DNA of 64,000 nt from Lagopus muta (taxonomy: Eukaryota > Chordata > Aves > Galliformes > Phasianidae), in NCBI RefSeq assembly GCF_023343835.1, contig NC_064447.1:13455501-13519500 (forward strand). Direction: 5' to 3'. The translations under genes and the position numbers were made by a program. The notes under the pieces were generated by a model that did no database searches, was not told the origin of the DNA, and saw only the letters and a program-made list of their open reading frames with translations. Shown piece by piece: positions 39,961-64,000 of this stretch. Each line of letters starts with the position of its first letter. Within the stretch, counting starts at the first letter, position 1.

Positions 39961-40027
39961 TATTATTAATATAATCATCATCATCGTCATTATCATTATC
40001 ATTATCATTGTTGTTGCTATTGTTATT
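39961..40027. repeat. Degenerate ATT/ATC trinucleotide-rich repeat
   Basis: Runs of ATTATT, ATCATC, ATTATC and TTGTTG, a decayed trinucleotide and hexanucleotide repeat in intergenic sequence. Confidence 0.8.
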
Positions 40028-43000
40028 TTGAGCTGCTGGCCTCTCCTCCAGGCTGCAAGGGAGACAGTGTAACCTTACTGAGGCAGCCAGGATTCTTCAG
40101 ATCAGGGATTGTGGTGGTTTTTGCCATGGACTGTAAGCTCCAGTCCAGTTGGTTTTTCAGAGTATTATCAGAAGCTAAAGGCTACATTTAAAAATGTATA
40201 AGCAGGAGCTTTCAACTCTGTGTACCTTCATTCATAATTCACCAGTGCTCATTTCTAAAGAAGAGTTGGTATTTTCACAAGGTAAGTGTACTTTAAAATC
40301 TTTCTTTACTTTGCAGAGAGTGCGAAATGATGCAAACTTCTTGAAAAGGAGAGGACAGCCAGAGTCTCTCAGATAGCCACAATATTGCTTGTAATTTTCA
40401 TATAATTCAGCCGTGATTGGGAAATGTTGTTGCATTCCTTTGCAGTACAGCCATGGCGTTGGTGTTTTTAGAGCTAATTTTCCAAAAAGATCACCAAATC
40501 CTTGTCAACTTGGTGACTATCATTATCCAACATGCCTGAAGCAAAGGAGCTGCTTGGTCATTCTCATCTCCTCCCGATGTGCCAGTCCCACGCTGCTGAA
40601 ACCAGTTCTTCAGAAATGTCTGCCGGTTGCACCAGTGTGTCCTAAGCCTAACCCAATCCCAAAGACCTGCTGATACACATAGGGATGAGAGAGGCCTTGA
40701 AGATGTGAGGAGCTTAGTGCGGATGGCAGCACAGCTTTGCTCAGGTTCCTTTTGGTTCCTGTACCTGCCATGCTCCCACCTGTGCTGTCAGCACAGGCCC
40801 AGCATTGCTATGTGCATAGATCTGAGCAGAGAGGGGGGAAGGACTGGAAGATGTTTACTCTAACAAGAGATACCCACTGTGTCAGTCTCCACAGTAATTA
40901 GGAGCAAAGCACTTTTAAAGCACCTTCCCCGCACCTATTACCCAGGCACAGTGTGAGGTGCAGCCATTAATCAGATAAGCTGCTGGAGATAACTGCTAAT
41001 TGAGAACAGCCCGACTCCCTGAAGCTTCCCTCCCTCTTTCTGCCCATGCTGAAGTGTATAATTTGCTCTGCATACTGGTGTTGGAGAGCAGGCTGTGGCA
41101 GGTTGTGGTTCTGCATGGCTCCTGGGGGGAGATTGGATGAGGGGGTGAGCAATACACATACAGTAACAAAACATGTGCGTGTGATACGGTCCTGTCCACA
41201 TCTCCATGGTGGGGTGGATGCTGTGTGCTCATCTTCCTGTTCTGCAGAGAGGAGATAAGAGTGGGTGGCTGATAGAGGGAAATTTCCATGGACGTCCAAC
41301 CTGGTGGCCTCCAGCTCACCCAAGCAGCCAGTCTCAGAGTTTCCAGCTGGTGTCGGGAACTGAGCTCACTCATTTCACTTGCCCAATGCAAGACTGTGTT
41401 GTAACTCCCAGTATTTAACAGAAAGAAGGCTTCTGCACTGACTGTCCTCTTGAAATGGCACTTCTGTGTGAAGGCACTGCTCACCATCAAACTTCCAGTG
41501 CAGGACTAGCTGGGACGACAGATAGAAATGAAAACTAACTTGCCATCTCACGAATGGCACAAGAAATCAGGAGGAAATTCACGGAAACCGCTGGAGTTGC
41601 AACACAGTGAATCATCAGGCCTCACATCCCGGATGGGCTGCACCACGCTCAGCAACCTGCGGGCAAAGTCGCTGCTGTCCCCAGTGCTGGGAATGAGCAC
41701 CTGCTGCTTTATTTTCCAGTCTGAATCAGCGTTTTCTCCTCATTTCATTTTCTGCAGATGGATGCATTTTTCCCCCTTGTGATCTTGAGTAAAGGATGCT
41801 ATTAAAAACTGTAGAATTAACTAACTCAGAATTAACTGCAGGAGAGGTTGTGACTTGATTCATCCCTCTTGGGCTCTCTCGTCCCCCTATACTGCTGGTT
41901 TGGGGAGCGTGGCATTGTGTCTCCTTTGAACACAGTGATAATGTCCCCTGTGGCACTGGAGCAGTGCAGGGGTCCATTGCTGGATGGATCCAGGACAACT
42001 ATTTCTATGGGGTGTTCCTGCTGATCTTTCTACCCAACACAGCTTTATTACCCAAAGAGCAGGCTTTCTGGGGGGAATGAAAAGAAAAAAGTCTCTCTCC
42101 CCAACAAGGCCATTTGGGGACACTCTCTGCCAAAGAGTTCCCACATAATCCCCAATCGGACTTGGCTTTTTTCCCTTCTCTGCTCAGTTCTTCATCTTTC
42201 AGGAGATGCCTTGGACTTTTGTGATGAAAGCCTGCCTCATCCCGTCAAGGGATTCAATTTGGCCTGTTTTCCAGCCCCACTGATGTTTATATCTATTAAT
42301 TGTTTTTGCTCTCATTTTCTGATTTCCCACTGATATCACAGAAAGCCCTGAAGAAAACAATCTTTGATGCAGAATAACATATTTCAAAAGGCAACTTCCC
42401 ACCTCCAATGTTTGGGGATAATTAGGAGACTGAGTCTAAATGGCAAAGCTGCTGATCAATGTGTTTTCCTTCTGCTATCTAAAAATGTTTGTTTTTCTCC
42501 ATATGTCAGACAGACATCCCAAACCCATGACAGAGTTGTTCCCTGTACGATCTGAGCTCTGGTACACGTGCCCTGCCAACTTCTATTTTAAGCAATATGA
42601 GGTTTTTAGCATCTCCTGTGACGATCCTTCCCAGTGTTTCCGTATTGCTTTGTCTTCTGCGTGCATCAGCAAGCGAGAACATGTTAACCCATGCACTTCC
42701 CAAGTCAGGTTTATACAGGTGGTCCCATTGGGTTAAAAGAACTGCAGTGAGATCATGAGATCACAGGAGGAGTTGAGATGAATCCTGGAACTGGGGGTTC
42801 CTTGAACTGCCCGGTCCCGTGGCTCCAGATGGGGCTACACATTGACCATGGGATGTGGCCGTAGCTGAACCAATGAAGGTTTTCAACACTTAATAAAGGC
42901 AGAGCTGTGAACATAGTGGAAAAAGCCTTCTGAGTCACAGTATATGGCCAACTCATATTCAGGACAGATGGTGTTTTCTAAAAGTAGCTGCTTACTCCTA

Positions 43001-46000
43001 GAATTACTCTTCTTCCTTCTTGTGGCATATCGTCCTCATTCATTGCTGCTCCTGCCCACAGACTTCTCCTTTTCAGCATATTTCTTGTGGTAATTGTAAC
43101 GATCTTTAAGGAAATAAATTTAAAAGGCAACTGTAAGCAACCCTCTCTCCCTGTCTTTGCCTTCCTAATTTCATGCTCTCCTCTGACAATGTCCAGCCCT
43201 AATAGTGGATAACATGCAATGTTTAGTTATTTTGGAAAGTTCTTTTTGTCTTCATATAGGAGCTACAATTGGAAGTGCAGTTCACCTTGCTTTTTGTTCA
43301 GCTGAATGTCTCGCTCCCTATTTGAGTTTTTCCTTCATTTCCCTCTAACTAAGGAAATCGGGAATAGTTTGGAGAGAAAAACCAACCCCAATTTCTGCTG
43401 TGCTCTCTTCTCCTTCACCTTTCACAAAACACCGCAGTCCATTTCAGGCATCTGCCATCGGGTTCTGTCTCTGCTGACAAATTCCTCCTCTTTTTGTGTC
43501 TGTGAAAATCAAGAGAGATTCAAATTTGGCCCAGCACACCTAATAGAAACCGTGCATCAGCTTGACTCAAGCTGTTAGACACCTTATGGGGTACAATGGA
43601 ATGCCATTAAATAACTCAGAGGTCCTGATCCATGTCAGCCTCCCAGTGCTGTGAGAGGACTCTTGTATTCCTCAGCCACAGTCTGAATATTAGATCTTCT
43701 GCTACTTAAGCCATATTTTCTTTCAGTTTGGAAGAGGTGACTTTCCACTGGCACCAAGTTCGTTAAACTGCCTGTATGTCCATAACAGTATTCCAAAGCG
43801 TTGCTCATTAAATCTTGGGAAGCAGACAACCTTTCCTCTTGTAAGCTGGGGAGGATGAAAGCACTTGCAAATGTCTTCCTTACAGAGGAGAGCCAGGCTG
43901 AGAATCAGAGGCTTTCTTTCTGCTCCTCACGGGTTGCTCTGCTAATGATTGCAACCGACACAGACCTGTGTTCTTCCTGGATGTACTGATGATAACCCTG
44001 GCATACTTTAACACCCATCCCTATCTTCAGATAATAACTAGCATTCCCACTGTGCCTGGAGGTCTCACCACTGCCCATCACCCTGGTTTCAACATTTGTT
44101 TCAGAAATAAAATTAGAGATACAAATGCTGAATTTTGCACTACTGACAGTGAGGAGTTTTATTTTGTCAGTGTTTAGCTTTTAACTCCATGTTGTTAAAA
44201 AATTAAAGACATTCCAGCTCTCAAGCGATGGTGCTCTTATTTGAAGAACAGCAGAACTACAGATGTAATCATTAATTTTTTTGCTTGAGAGGGAGAGGGA
44301 AAAAGTAAGATCATTATTATTGATACTGCAAAAGAGATGTGGAAAAAGTCCTGCCTTCAGATAACACGTGATGTGCGTCTGTGTTCCACGTGGGAACCCG
44401 CAGCACCAACCTGTCTGCAGTTTATGCCATCTCACCAAAGCCCTGAACACAGATTTGCAGCTAACCAACACACAGGCACAGGCCAAGAGTCCACGAGCAG
44501 CATTTATTCCCACTACAGTTCACACTGATGCCCAAGATTAATCTCTTTGCCCACAGCACACTCCTCATCCGATTTATTTCTCTGTGTGGAAGGGACCTTC
44601 CCAAGGCTCTGGCTGGGGGCAGTCATTGCAAGGACATTCAATTATCAGTTCATCGTGTTAGCTTGATTAAACGACAGCTGTGATGAATGGCCCCACCATC
44701 GCTGTATCCTCCACTCCTTTCTGTGGCTGTGAACACACTTAGTGCTGCACAGAGACCAGCCCTCGTCTGAATGCAAAGCTGAACTCAGCACGAGCCTTTT
44801 CAGCAGGCCTTGGATCAGCTTTGCCATGAAGTGTTGTACACAGTGAGTTTTGGTAATGTGCTGTTTCACTCACAGGAAATGCCACGCTGCCACACAACCA
44901 GCTCCAACACACATCCAGATGAAAGCGCACCGTAGGTGGGACGAGAAGTATAATTGCACCCAATTTTGCATTTGCACTTGTTTTCTAAAGAGCTAAAATG
45001 AGATTTTTAATATACTTATTATGAATATGTACATCTGCTCTGCCATTTTTGCATAATGAGCACATTCCTGATACTTAAGGAATCAGCTTCCTCTCTCTCT
45101 AGGAGATAGGCAAAATGAGGCATGCTGTTATTCACAAATTTATTTATTCATTCTTCATTTTTTTGCTTGAAACACACTGGGCAATCCATCTTGTTCCCAG
45201 GAAAACCCCGGGGGATATGGAGAAGGCTCAGCATTCAGCTCTCATCTTAATTATCACAAATCTCATTCCACAAATTTGAATATGTTGCAGAGGAAAGAGA
45301 AAATGCAACTCTTCATTGCACATTTTCCAGAAGAGAGAGAGAAGAAAAAAAACCAACCATGTCTGGGGACAGTTGCCTTGAGAAACACACGGAGGAGGTT
45401 CCCATTCTGCCCCCGGATTCGTGCTGCAGGAAGATGAGAGCTCCTGCAGGTGACCTGTGGGAGCAGATGGGATTTGTGAGCTGGGTGATCGCCTCTCAGT
45501 GGCTTCATTTACAGCAAAATCCAGACACCCAGCTGCACCTGGGAGCAGAGCTGTGACCAGGGTGGGGATGCGTGATGGGCTTTCATAAATACACAGTAAC
45601 CTGACAGCTGGGTTGGTCCTCTTTGCAGACTGTGCAGAACTGGTCATACGGTCCATATATTTCTCTCTCCATTTCTTAGCCTCCCTGCTTGGTAGGGAAC
45701 ATTTGTTTTCAGGTGTTGCAAAACTGAGCCCCATGCACACATCTGAAGCATCGCTGTTTAATCAGGAAGCACAAATACCAGCTCAGGTCAGAGGACATGC
45801 AGGTACAGCCATTAAGCCCTTTTAATTTTTAACATCCCTGTTTGGAGGGTGGTTAGCAGCAGCACTGTGCCTCTTGGCCCCCAGCAGCTGCTCTGGGCTG
45901 GATTCAAACAACTTGAAACCACTGGGAAAGTGTCCGTTAACTTCAGATTAGGTCCTCTGATGGGAAAATACTGATCATATCTGCTGAGCGAGGAGGCTTT

Positions 46001-48892
46001 GTGCAATGGCTGTTATTGCCTATTCAAGAGGTAAATAAATCTACTGTGGGAGAGCAGAATTTGAGAACATGAGAACAAATATTTTTTCCTGTGGAAACAT
46101 TCAAGCACCCAAGTCATGACACAGCTTTCCTAACCTCATCTCGGCTTCTTCAGAGGGAAGTTTCCATCAGCTTCTTGCAGACAGCCCACAGGCTCCCCGT
46201 GCTGGCCCTGCACTTAGCAGCTGCTGAGAGCCTTAAGGGCAGTGAGGAAGCAGGAAGGCTCAGCTGGTTGAATGCTTCCTTAATGCTGTCACATCTCTTG
46301 CCAACACAGGGAGGGAAAAGGTAAAATAGCCACCATGAAAGAACCACCTCCTCCAAATACTTTTGCACTGAAGCAATGCTGAAAGTCCAAACCACTTGCT
46401 GAAGTGCAACTTCCAGGGCAGCAACTTTAAGGCATGGAAGCCACGGAATTGGTTGCAAAGATGAATGAGGCATCATCTTCAACTGTGCAGGTACAGGCAG
46501 TGCAGCAGATGTCCTCAGATACAGCCCTCAGGTGGACAATGAGGGTGAAGCACTTGGAGGGCTCATTATGGGGCTGCTAACAACTTCCTACAGATGGCTA
46601 CTGGATGTGTTGCAAAAGGAGGGGTCTGTAGAGGTGAATATCATAAAGAAATTGCAAACAGCCCGGTCCACATGCTGCTGTTGCATTTTTAGGAAGCTGC
46701 TGTTTCACTGCAAAGATTGGACTATAGATGCTTCAATTTATAAATAATTGAATTCAGAGTTTATTCAGGCTAAGAAAGCACCCTTTACAAATGGAAATCT
46801 AGTGCAATTCAGTGAAGCGAGCAGCTAACAATCTAGAGAATAGATAAATGATAAGAATAATATATATAATCTTGTACCCAAGAAACCTGTGAGGAGGTCA
46901 GAGATTGTTCATCTGCCGGTGGGGCAGCCAGGAGGGGCCAGGCCTAGGGTCTGACCTGTGAAACTCACTGACTCCACTGGTTAGGAAGAAGTCGTTTAAA
47001 AAGAAGCAAAAAGAATTTTAATTGGATCTGGAAAATGATGTGAACCTCACTCAGTGGTCCAACAGGAAAAGCCTTTTATCTCCACTATTTATAAAGAGCT
47101 GCCTGTGGCAAAGAGTCCCTGTGCTACTCTGAAAGGTAGCACAAATGGGAACGGGAGGAAAAAAGGAGATGCTGGAAGGAAAGCCATTTGCAGCTCTGGG
47201 TTGGCTCAGTTCTCAGAAGAGTCTTTATCCCTGGTTTCCAAAGCTCAGCCTGAGATCAGAACAGTGAGTGGTGCTCCTGGCCTACGTTTCAGCAGCTGCA
47301 AGGAGGGGTTGTGCATCATCTTGCCTTTGTCATTTTTTAAGATATTTTTACCCCCACTTGGGCTTACACAGCTGCATTGCTTCCATCCTGCTGACAGCTT
47401 TAACTTTCATTTGTCACTTAGCTGGGCACGAGGGCTCACAATATGCATGGGGATTGCAGTTCTTGTGTAATTGATGGCACCTGTGCAGGCAGCCAGGTGC
47501 TGCAGTGTGCGCTGTGGGCACAGAGCTCTGTGTTTGTGCCACCTCCACCGGTGGCATTGGTACAGCGCCAGGAGTTGGAGGGATGAGATTTTAAATTGCC
47601 TGTCTTTCGGGTAGGATCTGTCTTAAGTCCCCCTGGGATGTATTTTGAAGTTATGTCAGGGTCAACTAACGCACGTAGGTGGTTTTGTACATATGTCTAT
47701 CAATCAGCGAGCTCCTTTCCAGAAGAGGTGGCAGAAGAATTTATGTAGGGAACCTAATGTCATTCATTACAATGGCCAAGGCTATGACATGACCCAGATT
47801 CCCACATTCATAGAAGTGGAGAGTGCTCTGATCTGACACCTCCAATTGTGAGATGCTCTGCTTTAGCTCAATCTGCCAATTCCATCTGCAAGCTGTTGGG
47901 TTCAGGCCCAGGTCTGAGCAGGATTCAAGGCATGACACATGCTGCTTCTGACAAGGGACGGGGGCTGTCGTGTGTGAAGTTCATTTGAATGAGTGGAGCT
48001 GATATCCCAGCACGTAAGTCTTCATGCAGGGCACTGATACAAATGCAGACATTCCCCCAGCATGTTCCAAATCCACTTCCTTCCTCATGCCAACTACATC
48101 AAAGCTGCAGAAATAGAAACCCTTGGAAAGTATTTAATATCTCTAAAAAGATGGAGCAGCTGATGGCATGCATTCCAGCATCTCTTAAACAGCCTCTGGA
48201 CAAACTTTTCTCTGACCTTGCATTAGAGGTAAGGGTACTGCTGTGCTGAATCAATAACCTCCCTGTTTGCTTATGTTCATTTGTTGACCACGACCAGGGC
48301 TGGCCTCTTCAGGCTTTTTATGCCTTTGGACCCACCAAAGCCATTTGCTTATCATTTTTTTTTCCAGGCAGTCCCCACAAGCACTGGATGAATACTTTCC
48401 TGATGCAAATGGAGAAGCCAGCAGATAACTGAGTCTGATGTGGTCACAGTCTGAGTCCTGCTGGAAGTGACCGATGAATCACACAGGCTCAGTGTGAAAA
48501 GTATTCTCAGGAAGATCCAGCAGCTTCTCACTGGTAATAACTTCCATGTGACAACCTGTCCCAAAACTCAACATTTTCCTCAGACACTCAATTTACATCT
48601 CAAAAAGAATTTTCCTTCTGTGTGTTCATTACTCCTTCTTGAGCCACAGATATTTCAGGAAACAATCACTGGCAGATAGTCCACAGGAACAACTGATATC
48701 TGAACTCATTCTGGGAAATTATTTTTGCAGTTCTCCATTCAGCACCAGAAAAAACCTCACTCTATCAGGATGCACATCATCAAGGCTCTGGCGTGGTTCA
48801 AACTTCAAGCCAGGGCCACAAACATCTTGGCACAGGGAAAGGCTGCAGGTGGAGGTCGTGGGAAGGGGATGCTGTGCTGCTGCGTGCACCAG

Positions 48893-49048
48893 GGTATGGC
48901 AGGGTCTGCCCAGGGACGTGGTGGAGTCACCATCCCTGGAGGTGTTCCAGAAAAGGGCACACGTGGGGGTGTTGTTAGGGGCATGGCAGGGGTTGGGTTT
49001 GGGGATCCCAGGGGTCTTTTCCAACCTTAACAATTCTATGATTCTCAA
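48893..49048 (+). mobile_element. CR1 LINE fragment (3' end)
   Basis: Contains the CR1 landmarks GTGGAGTCACCATCCCTGGA, GTGTTCCAGAAAAGG, GGTCTTTTCCAACCTTAACA and a terminal ATTCTATGATTCT. It is a short 5'-truncated copy upstream of the candidate FAM20C 3' end by about 2.8 kb. Open frames through it are fortuitous. Confidence 0.88.
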
Positions 49049-52000
49049 GCAGATCCTGGGGCACCACGCAGCCCCGACAGCAGGGAGCACAGCGTCCTGC
49101 AGACGCTCCTCCCTCTGTGCCCACAGAAGAGTTCATTTTGAGTTCAGTGCCCCAAGGCACCATTCGGGCTGAATTCCCACATTCCCTCCTCCTGTGCAGC
49201 GCTTCACAATATTGCTTACACTGCAATCTCCTTCAGGCTTGTAGCTTCTATATACATTGTAGGCTCTGCCCGCTGATCACAACAACGATACCTAATTCAA
49301 AGAATGGGAGCTTTTTTAATTTGTGTGAATTTCCTTTGATGTTTAAATGACATAAAATCAGCAAAACAAAACAAGGCTCTCATCTGAATCACTCAGGAGA
49401 ATACAGTAAGCTGTTCGAGGCTGCCAGATGCAGTTGTAATTAGGTGCTTGCAGAAGTGTATTATCTACTTTATCTGTTATTTACTGTGCATACTATACTT
49501 ACTGTGCTGAACGCTCCTGACAGATGACTGCAGATTTCTCTATCTGTGATTGTCTGGATGCTGTTGCTACACTGTTTTTGAGAGTCGGAGACAAACCAAT
49601 TGGATTCTGACATTTATTTATCTCCTTAGAGCAAATCTTTTTGTCTGAGAGATATGTAGGACTCCTAAAGAGATGTTACACTGCCTCATGCTAATCCTCC
49701 TTAGCTCCCGGATTACTGACCTAATGCATAGTGACAGCCCTTTGGGAGCACCGTGCTGAGCTGCTGCACGGCATGCAGGAGTGCTCTGCTCCATGAGACC
49801 CCCCTGCTATGGGCTGTCCTCATGCAAAGGGGCCCTCCAACCTTACTGAGCTGTATGGCCTGTTTAGTTAATTACCCCTTCTACACAGCAACACCCTCTG
49901 GGTCAGCCCCAAATCCTCAGCTCCCTCTGCCCTACAAAGGGCAGGAGCTCAGCTGTTGCTGCTTATTCTATAAGCACCTTGACCTGTATTTGGGTTCGCA
50001 CTGCTCAGCTGTGGTTAACTCACCCCGGTTTATAATCTGAGGCCTAGGAGAAGGGAAAAGTCTCCCAGCTTCTTAGCTAACACCTTCTTCTAAGGTGTTT
50101 GCAAGTCTCATCATAAAGAAGAGCCCCTCTCTTAGCTTTTCTTTAAGTATACAGGAAATATTTGTGGAGAACTGTGTAAGAACAGATATAACCCAAGATC
50201 ACTGCTTGCAAGAAAAAATTTTACAGGATTACAACCAGTTGTAACGCAGAGCCTACAAAGGGAAGTGCTGAAGTTAAGGAAAGAAACTGGAGACGCAGTG
50301 GGCCTGCCTACAATAAGGTAAAAATGAGCAACCTTCAGTTAATTATTCTATATAAACACTGCTCATTTGCTTTATAGAAATTCAGTCTCATAGCAGTCAG
50401 TTTACATCTCTGAGTTCCTATCTTCTGCTGGCTCTCCAGCCTGCTCCTTCCTACCAGGAGCTCCTGACCTACAACTCAGTTTCTCCAGAATGAAAATGTC
50501 TGCTGTCTCAAAGGCAGCTCAGAGGCTGCCAAGCGCTGCTTTCCAAAAGTACATCACCGATTTTTTTTTTTGCACTGACCCCAGGAGCAGAAAGCAGAAC
50601 TGCATCTGTAGGAGATGCTTTTATTATCCTTGCCTCATAATCTCACAGTGAGGAAAAGCTGCACCTGCAGGAAAACCTCAGCCAGGCACTGCAGAGTAAG
50701 GGAGAGACTTTGAGATTTTGCTGAAGGAGAAAGAGAGTAAGGACACACAGGCAGTCCTCTGTAACCCCTCAGGGGTGAAGGATGTAAGCAAATAAGCATC
50801 ACCCACCTCTCCTTCTTACAATCCTATGTTTTGCATCTTTTGGCTAAGGGAGAGGGGATGGCAGTGCAAGTGCTGTGTTACAGAGCATATCCTCAGACCA
50901 CAGCTGGATCTCAGGAAGTGTAAAACGCCACAGGGTAACACAGCAATTTTCCAAGTGCATGGACAGCTGCAGTGTCTGAGCTGCTCTGTCTTCCTTGCAT
51001 ACCATGTTTGTGAGGGTCATGGGAACTGAAATGGGGAATAAAACAGTAACAAAGATGTTTTTTAGTGATTATATATCAACTTCAGAAGCGAATAAGACTG
51101 TACGGCTGTTCTTTTTCTTCTCATCATGTTAAGACTGCTGGGTTACACTGCAATGCCTACCTGCTAGGCTGTGTGGCTACAAGCTTTTAAAATGTATGTT
51201 TACAAACCCTTGAGAAGAGGGATATAAAATGAAAGAAATGACAGCTGTGAATGATGACTGCGATGAATACTGTCATCATAAATCCTGTCCTCCGCCCAAA
51301 GGAGCAGTGAGGGACTCCTCCTGTACCACGCCATGTTTTCACATGTCAGGTACATCTCTCCTACAGTTTCCAGCTAGCTTTTGGCCTGAAAGTCTCAACA
51401 CACGTTGCCTGAGCTCAGCTGTGCATGACTCAAAGCTATTTGCCCGAAAATATTGCATTTATTGATAATTTAGGTTGAGATTTTCAGGCCTGCTCTAGGG
51501 CTTCTGCTCCCCGAGCCGGAGGATTTGATGCATATAAATCCTCTGGGAATGTGTCTTTTTGAGATGCTCTGCACAGCCTGCTTTTACAGCTATAATTGCA
51601 AGAGGAAGGGATGCTGAAATGATAGTAAAAAAAAATGTTTTCCTATGAAAGATTAACAACTTTTACCACTGTGGTCCTTGGCAGAGTTGTAACATATATT
51701 AGCTGCCAATTCCCTGCTTCAGCCCAACCTGCTGTTGCTACAAAAGGGGGTGACAGTTTAAACAACTACTTCTGGATAATTCGGCTGAGGAGAAGCTGTG
51801 CTCTGTATGAGATTTGCAATGACAAATGAATTCATCTACACGTGCTGGCTACACATTTTGCCATATCTTTATTGCACTTTTACCACGTTGCAAACAATTC
51901 CACAAAAATGCTGCAAAAGTAAGCCTAGAGCTGCTGAAAACAGCTTTTTACCCATATATGTATATATTTACACAAAACTATCAAAAGCAAAGTTGAAAAG

Positions 52001-52153
52001 GAGCAGCTCAGCTATGATAGTCTAGAAAGATAAGAGCTGCCGCCTCCTTAAGGATAAATAGTACAACTTGTCATTTTACATCACTTTGTAAAACCAACAT
52101 TCAAGTATTCCTGTCAATGCACAATTAGTGAAATTCCCTTCTGGTAATCACTG

Positions 52154-52184
<31 letters not shown>

Positions 52185-52190
52185 ATTATT
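52154..52190. repeat. (TAT)n microsatellite
   Basis: About nine TTA/TAT units followed by a degenerate tail, within the presumed FAM20C 3'UTR. Confidence 0.9.
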
Positions 52191-52216
52191 TTTTGCCTTT
52201 AAAAGTTTGTAATGCC

Positions 52217-52299
52217 TTAACCCTTTAAATGCCGAACAGCTGGAAATAAAGTGTTCAATTTAAATAAGATACAGCGGATTAGAGCACTTAAAGGGTTAA
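52217..52299. mobile_element. Possible 75-bp piggyBac-like non-autonomous element (TTAA-flanked inverted repeat)
   Basis: TTAA at 52217-52220 is followed by CCCTTTAAATGC; at the other end GCACTTAAAGGG (52284-52295) is followed by TTAA at 52296-52299. The 12-bp ends are inverted repeats with one mismatch, and the CCC...GGG ends with TTAA target duplications are the known hallmark of piggyBac-type transposons. The interior (51 nt) has no coding capacity. Inside FAM20C mRNA the same sequence would fold as a 16-bp stem with one G-U pair. A chance inverted repeat or a conserved 3'UTR stem are alternatives. Confidence 0.35.
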
Positions 52300-52744
52300 C
52301 ACAACATCCTAAGCGGACTGTCACCACAAATAAAGTGTGAGTCACAAACCTATGCTGTCCCTCTCCGTTAGATTTGGTAGGTAGGTCTGGGGTTCGTAGA
52401 TATACCGTATATAAATACAAAATATTAAGTAAAGGCCTCCTTGCTATACAAAAAGGACAGGAGGTGTTTTGCTATCAGTCTGTCGGCGATGTGAGTGTTT
52501 TCTCAACCTCTTCATAATCTCTTCTCGGGAACTAATGAAAAGCATCACGTTAGACTTATTTTTCTTAATGAGCCAATCCTTTGCAGAGTCTACACTATAC
52601 CTACTCTGGGAACAATTATATCTCGTGTCTGAATTCACTGAATTCACAAAGTGGCATACCAGTCTTTTGCAAGACTTTTTTTTTTTTCTTTTCCTTTTTG
52701 AATCTTCTTTACTCGGCTGATAAAAACGTAGTCTTGCGATTTCA

Positions 52745-64000
<11,256 letters not shown>

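Larger units (their letters stand above)
28901..51847. other. Interval between FOXL3 and FAM20C, no gene recognised
   Basis: About 23 kb apart from the candidate element at 31 kb, the trinucleotide repeat at 40 kb and the CR1 fragment at 49 kb. Open frames of 160-177 codons (40996-41490 minus, 45228-45740 minus, 48639-49172 plus) show no domain, no family resemblance and no splice pattern. A non-coding RNA gene cannot be excluded by reading alone. The first part is upstream sequence of FOXL3 and may hold its regulatory elements. Confidence 0.55.
51848..52744 (-). other. FAM20C: Candidate FAM20C 3'UTR with poly(A) signal
   Basis: A minus-strand AATAAA lies at 51873-51868, followed by GU-containing sequence, so cleavage near 51850 would give a 3'UTR of about 0.9 kb. 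It contains a (TAT)n repeat at 52154-52190 and a 16-bp inverted repeat at 52217-52299. The end is predicted, not proven; another AATAAA-type hexamer lies further downstream near 51457. Confidence 0.45.

Noticed and set aside
40996..41490. 164-codon minus-strand open frame overlapping two others
   Set aside because: Three overlapping frames in the same place indicate stop-poor composition, not coding sequence.
45228..45740. 170-codon minus-strand open frame
   Set aside because: No domain, no family resemblance, no flanking splice signals that extend it; consistent with chance in a 64-kb six-frame scan.
48639..49172. 177-codon plus-strand open frame
   Set aside because: Runs through a CR1 fragment; the translated part there is non-coding CR1 3' end.

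Overview
This is vertebrate, almost certainly avian, genomic DNA. Three things point to a bird: several CR1 retroposon 3' ends carrying the ATTCTATG tail typical of birds, spliced vertebrate genes, and sparse interspersed repeats. The gene order FAM20C then FOXL3, both on the minus strand, matches the order I know from human 7p22.3. A galliform such as chicken would fit, but the sequence alone does not prove the species.

Only two protein-coding genes can be supported, both on the minus strand. (1) FAM20C occupies about 51.85-64 kb. The window holds its last six coding exons, 266 C-terminal residues with the whole catalytic half of the secretory-pathway protein kinase, plus a candidate 3'UTR. 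The 5' exons lie beyond position 64000. (2) FOXL3, a forkhead transcription factor related to FOXL2, is complete as three coding exons between 26837 and 28615 (252 aa). All splice sites are canonical, the forkhead domain is intact and there is an eh1-like motif near the C-terminus. Every exon junction was read base by base and the reading phases join correctly.

The rest is intergenic or intronic. Positions 1-25 kb hold no recognisable gene, three CR1 fragments (about 5.5, 10.0-10.4 and 13.7-13.9 kb), simple repeats, and AT-rich unique blocks that look like possible regulatory sequence. The 28.6-51.8 kb interval between the genes has a CpG-retaining block with a 13-bp hairpin near 31.3 kb, a fourth CR1 fragment near 49 kb and microsatellites. 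The FAM20C introns are ordinary.

The two genes are neighbours, not a pathway: FAM20C phosphorylates secreted proteins in the Golgi, while FOXL3 is a nuclear regulator known from germ-cell sex determination in fish. No bacterial-type system, CRISPR array or RNA gene is present. The observations most worth checking are the intact FOXL3; the reading frame that stays open for 142 codons after its stop; a likely untracked 5' exon of FOXL3; and a 75-bp piggyBac-like inverted-repeat element flanked by TTAA in the presumed FAM20C 3'UTR.
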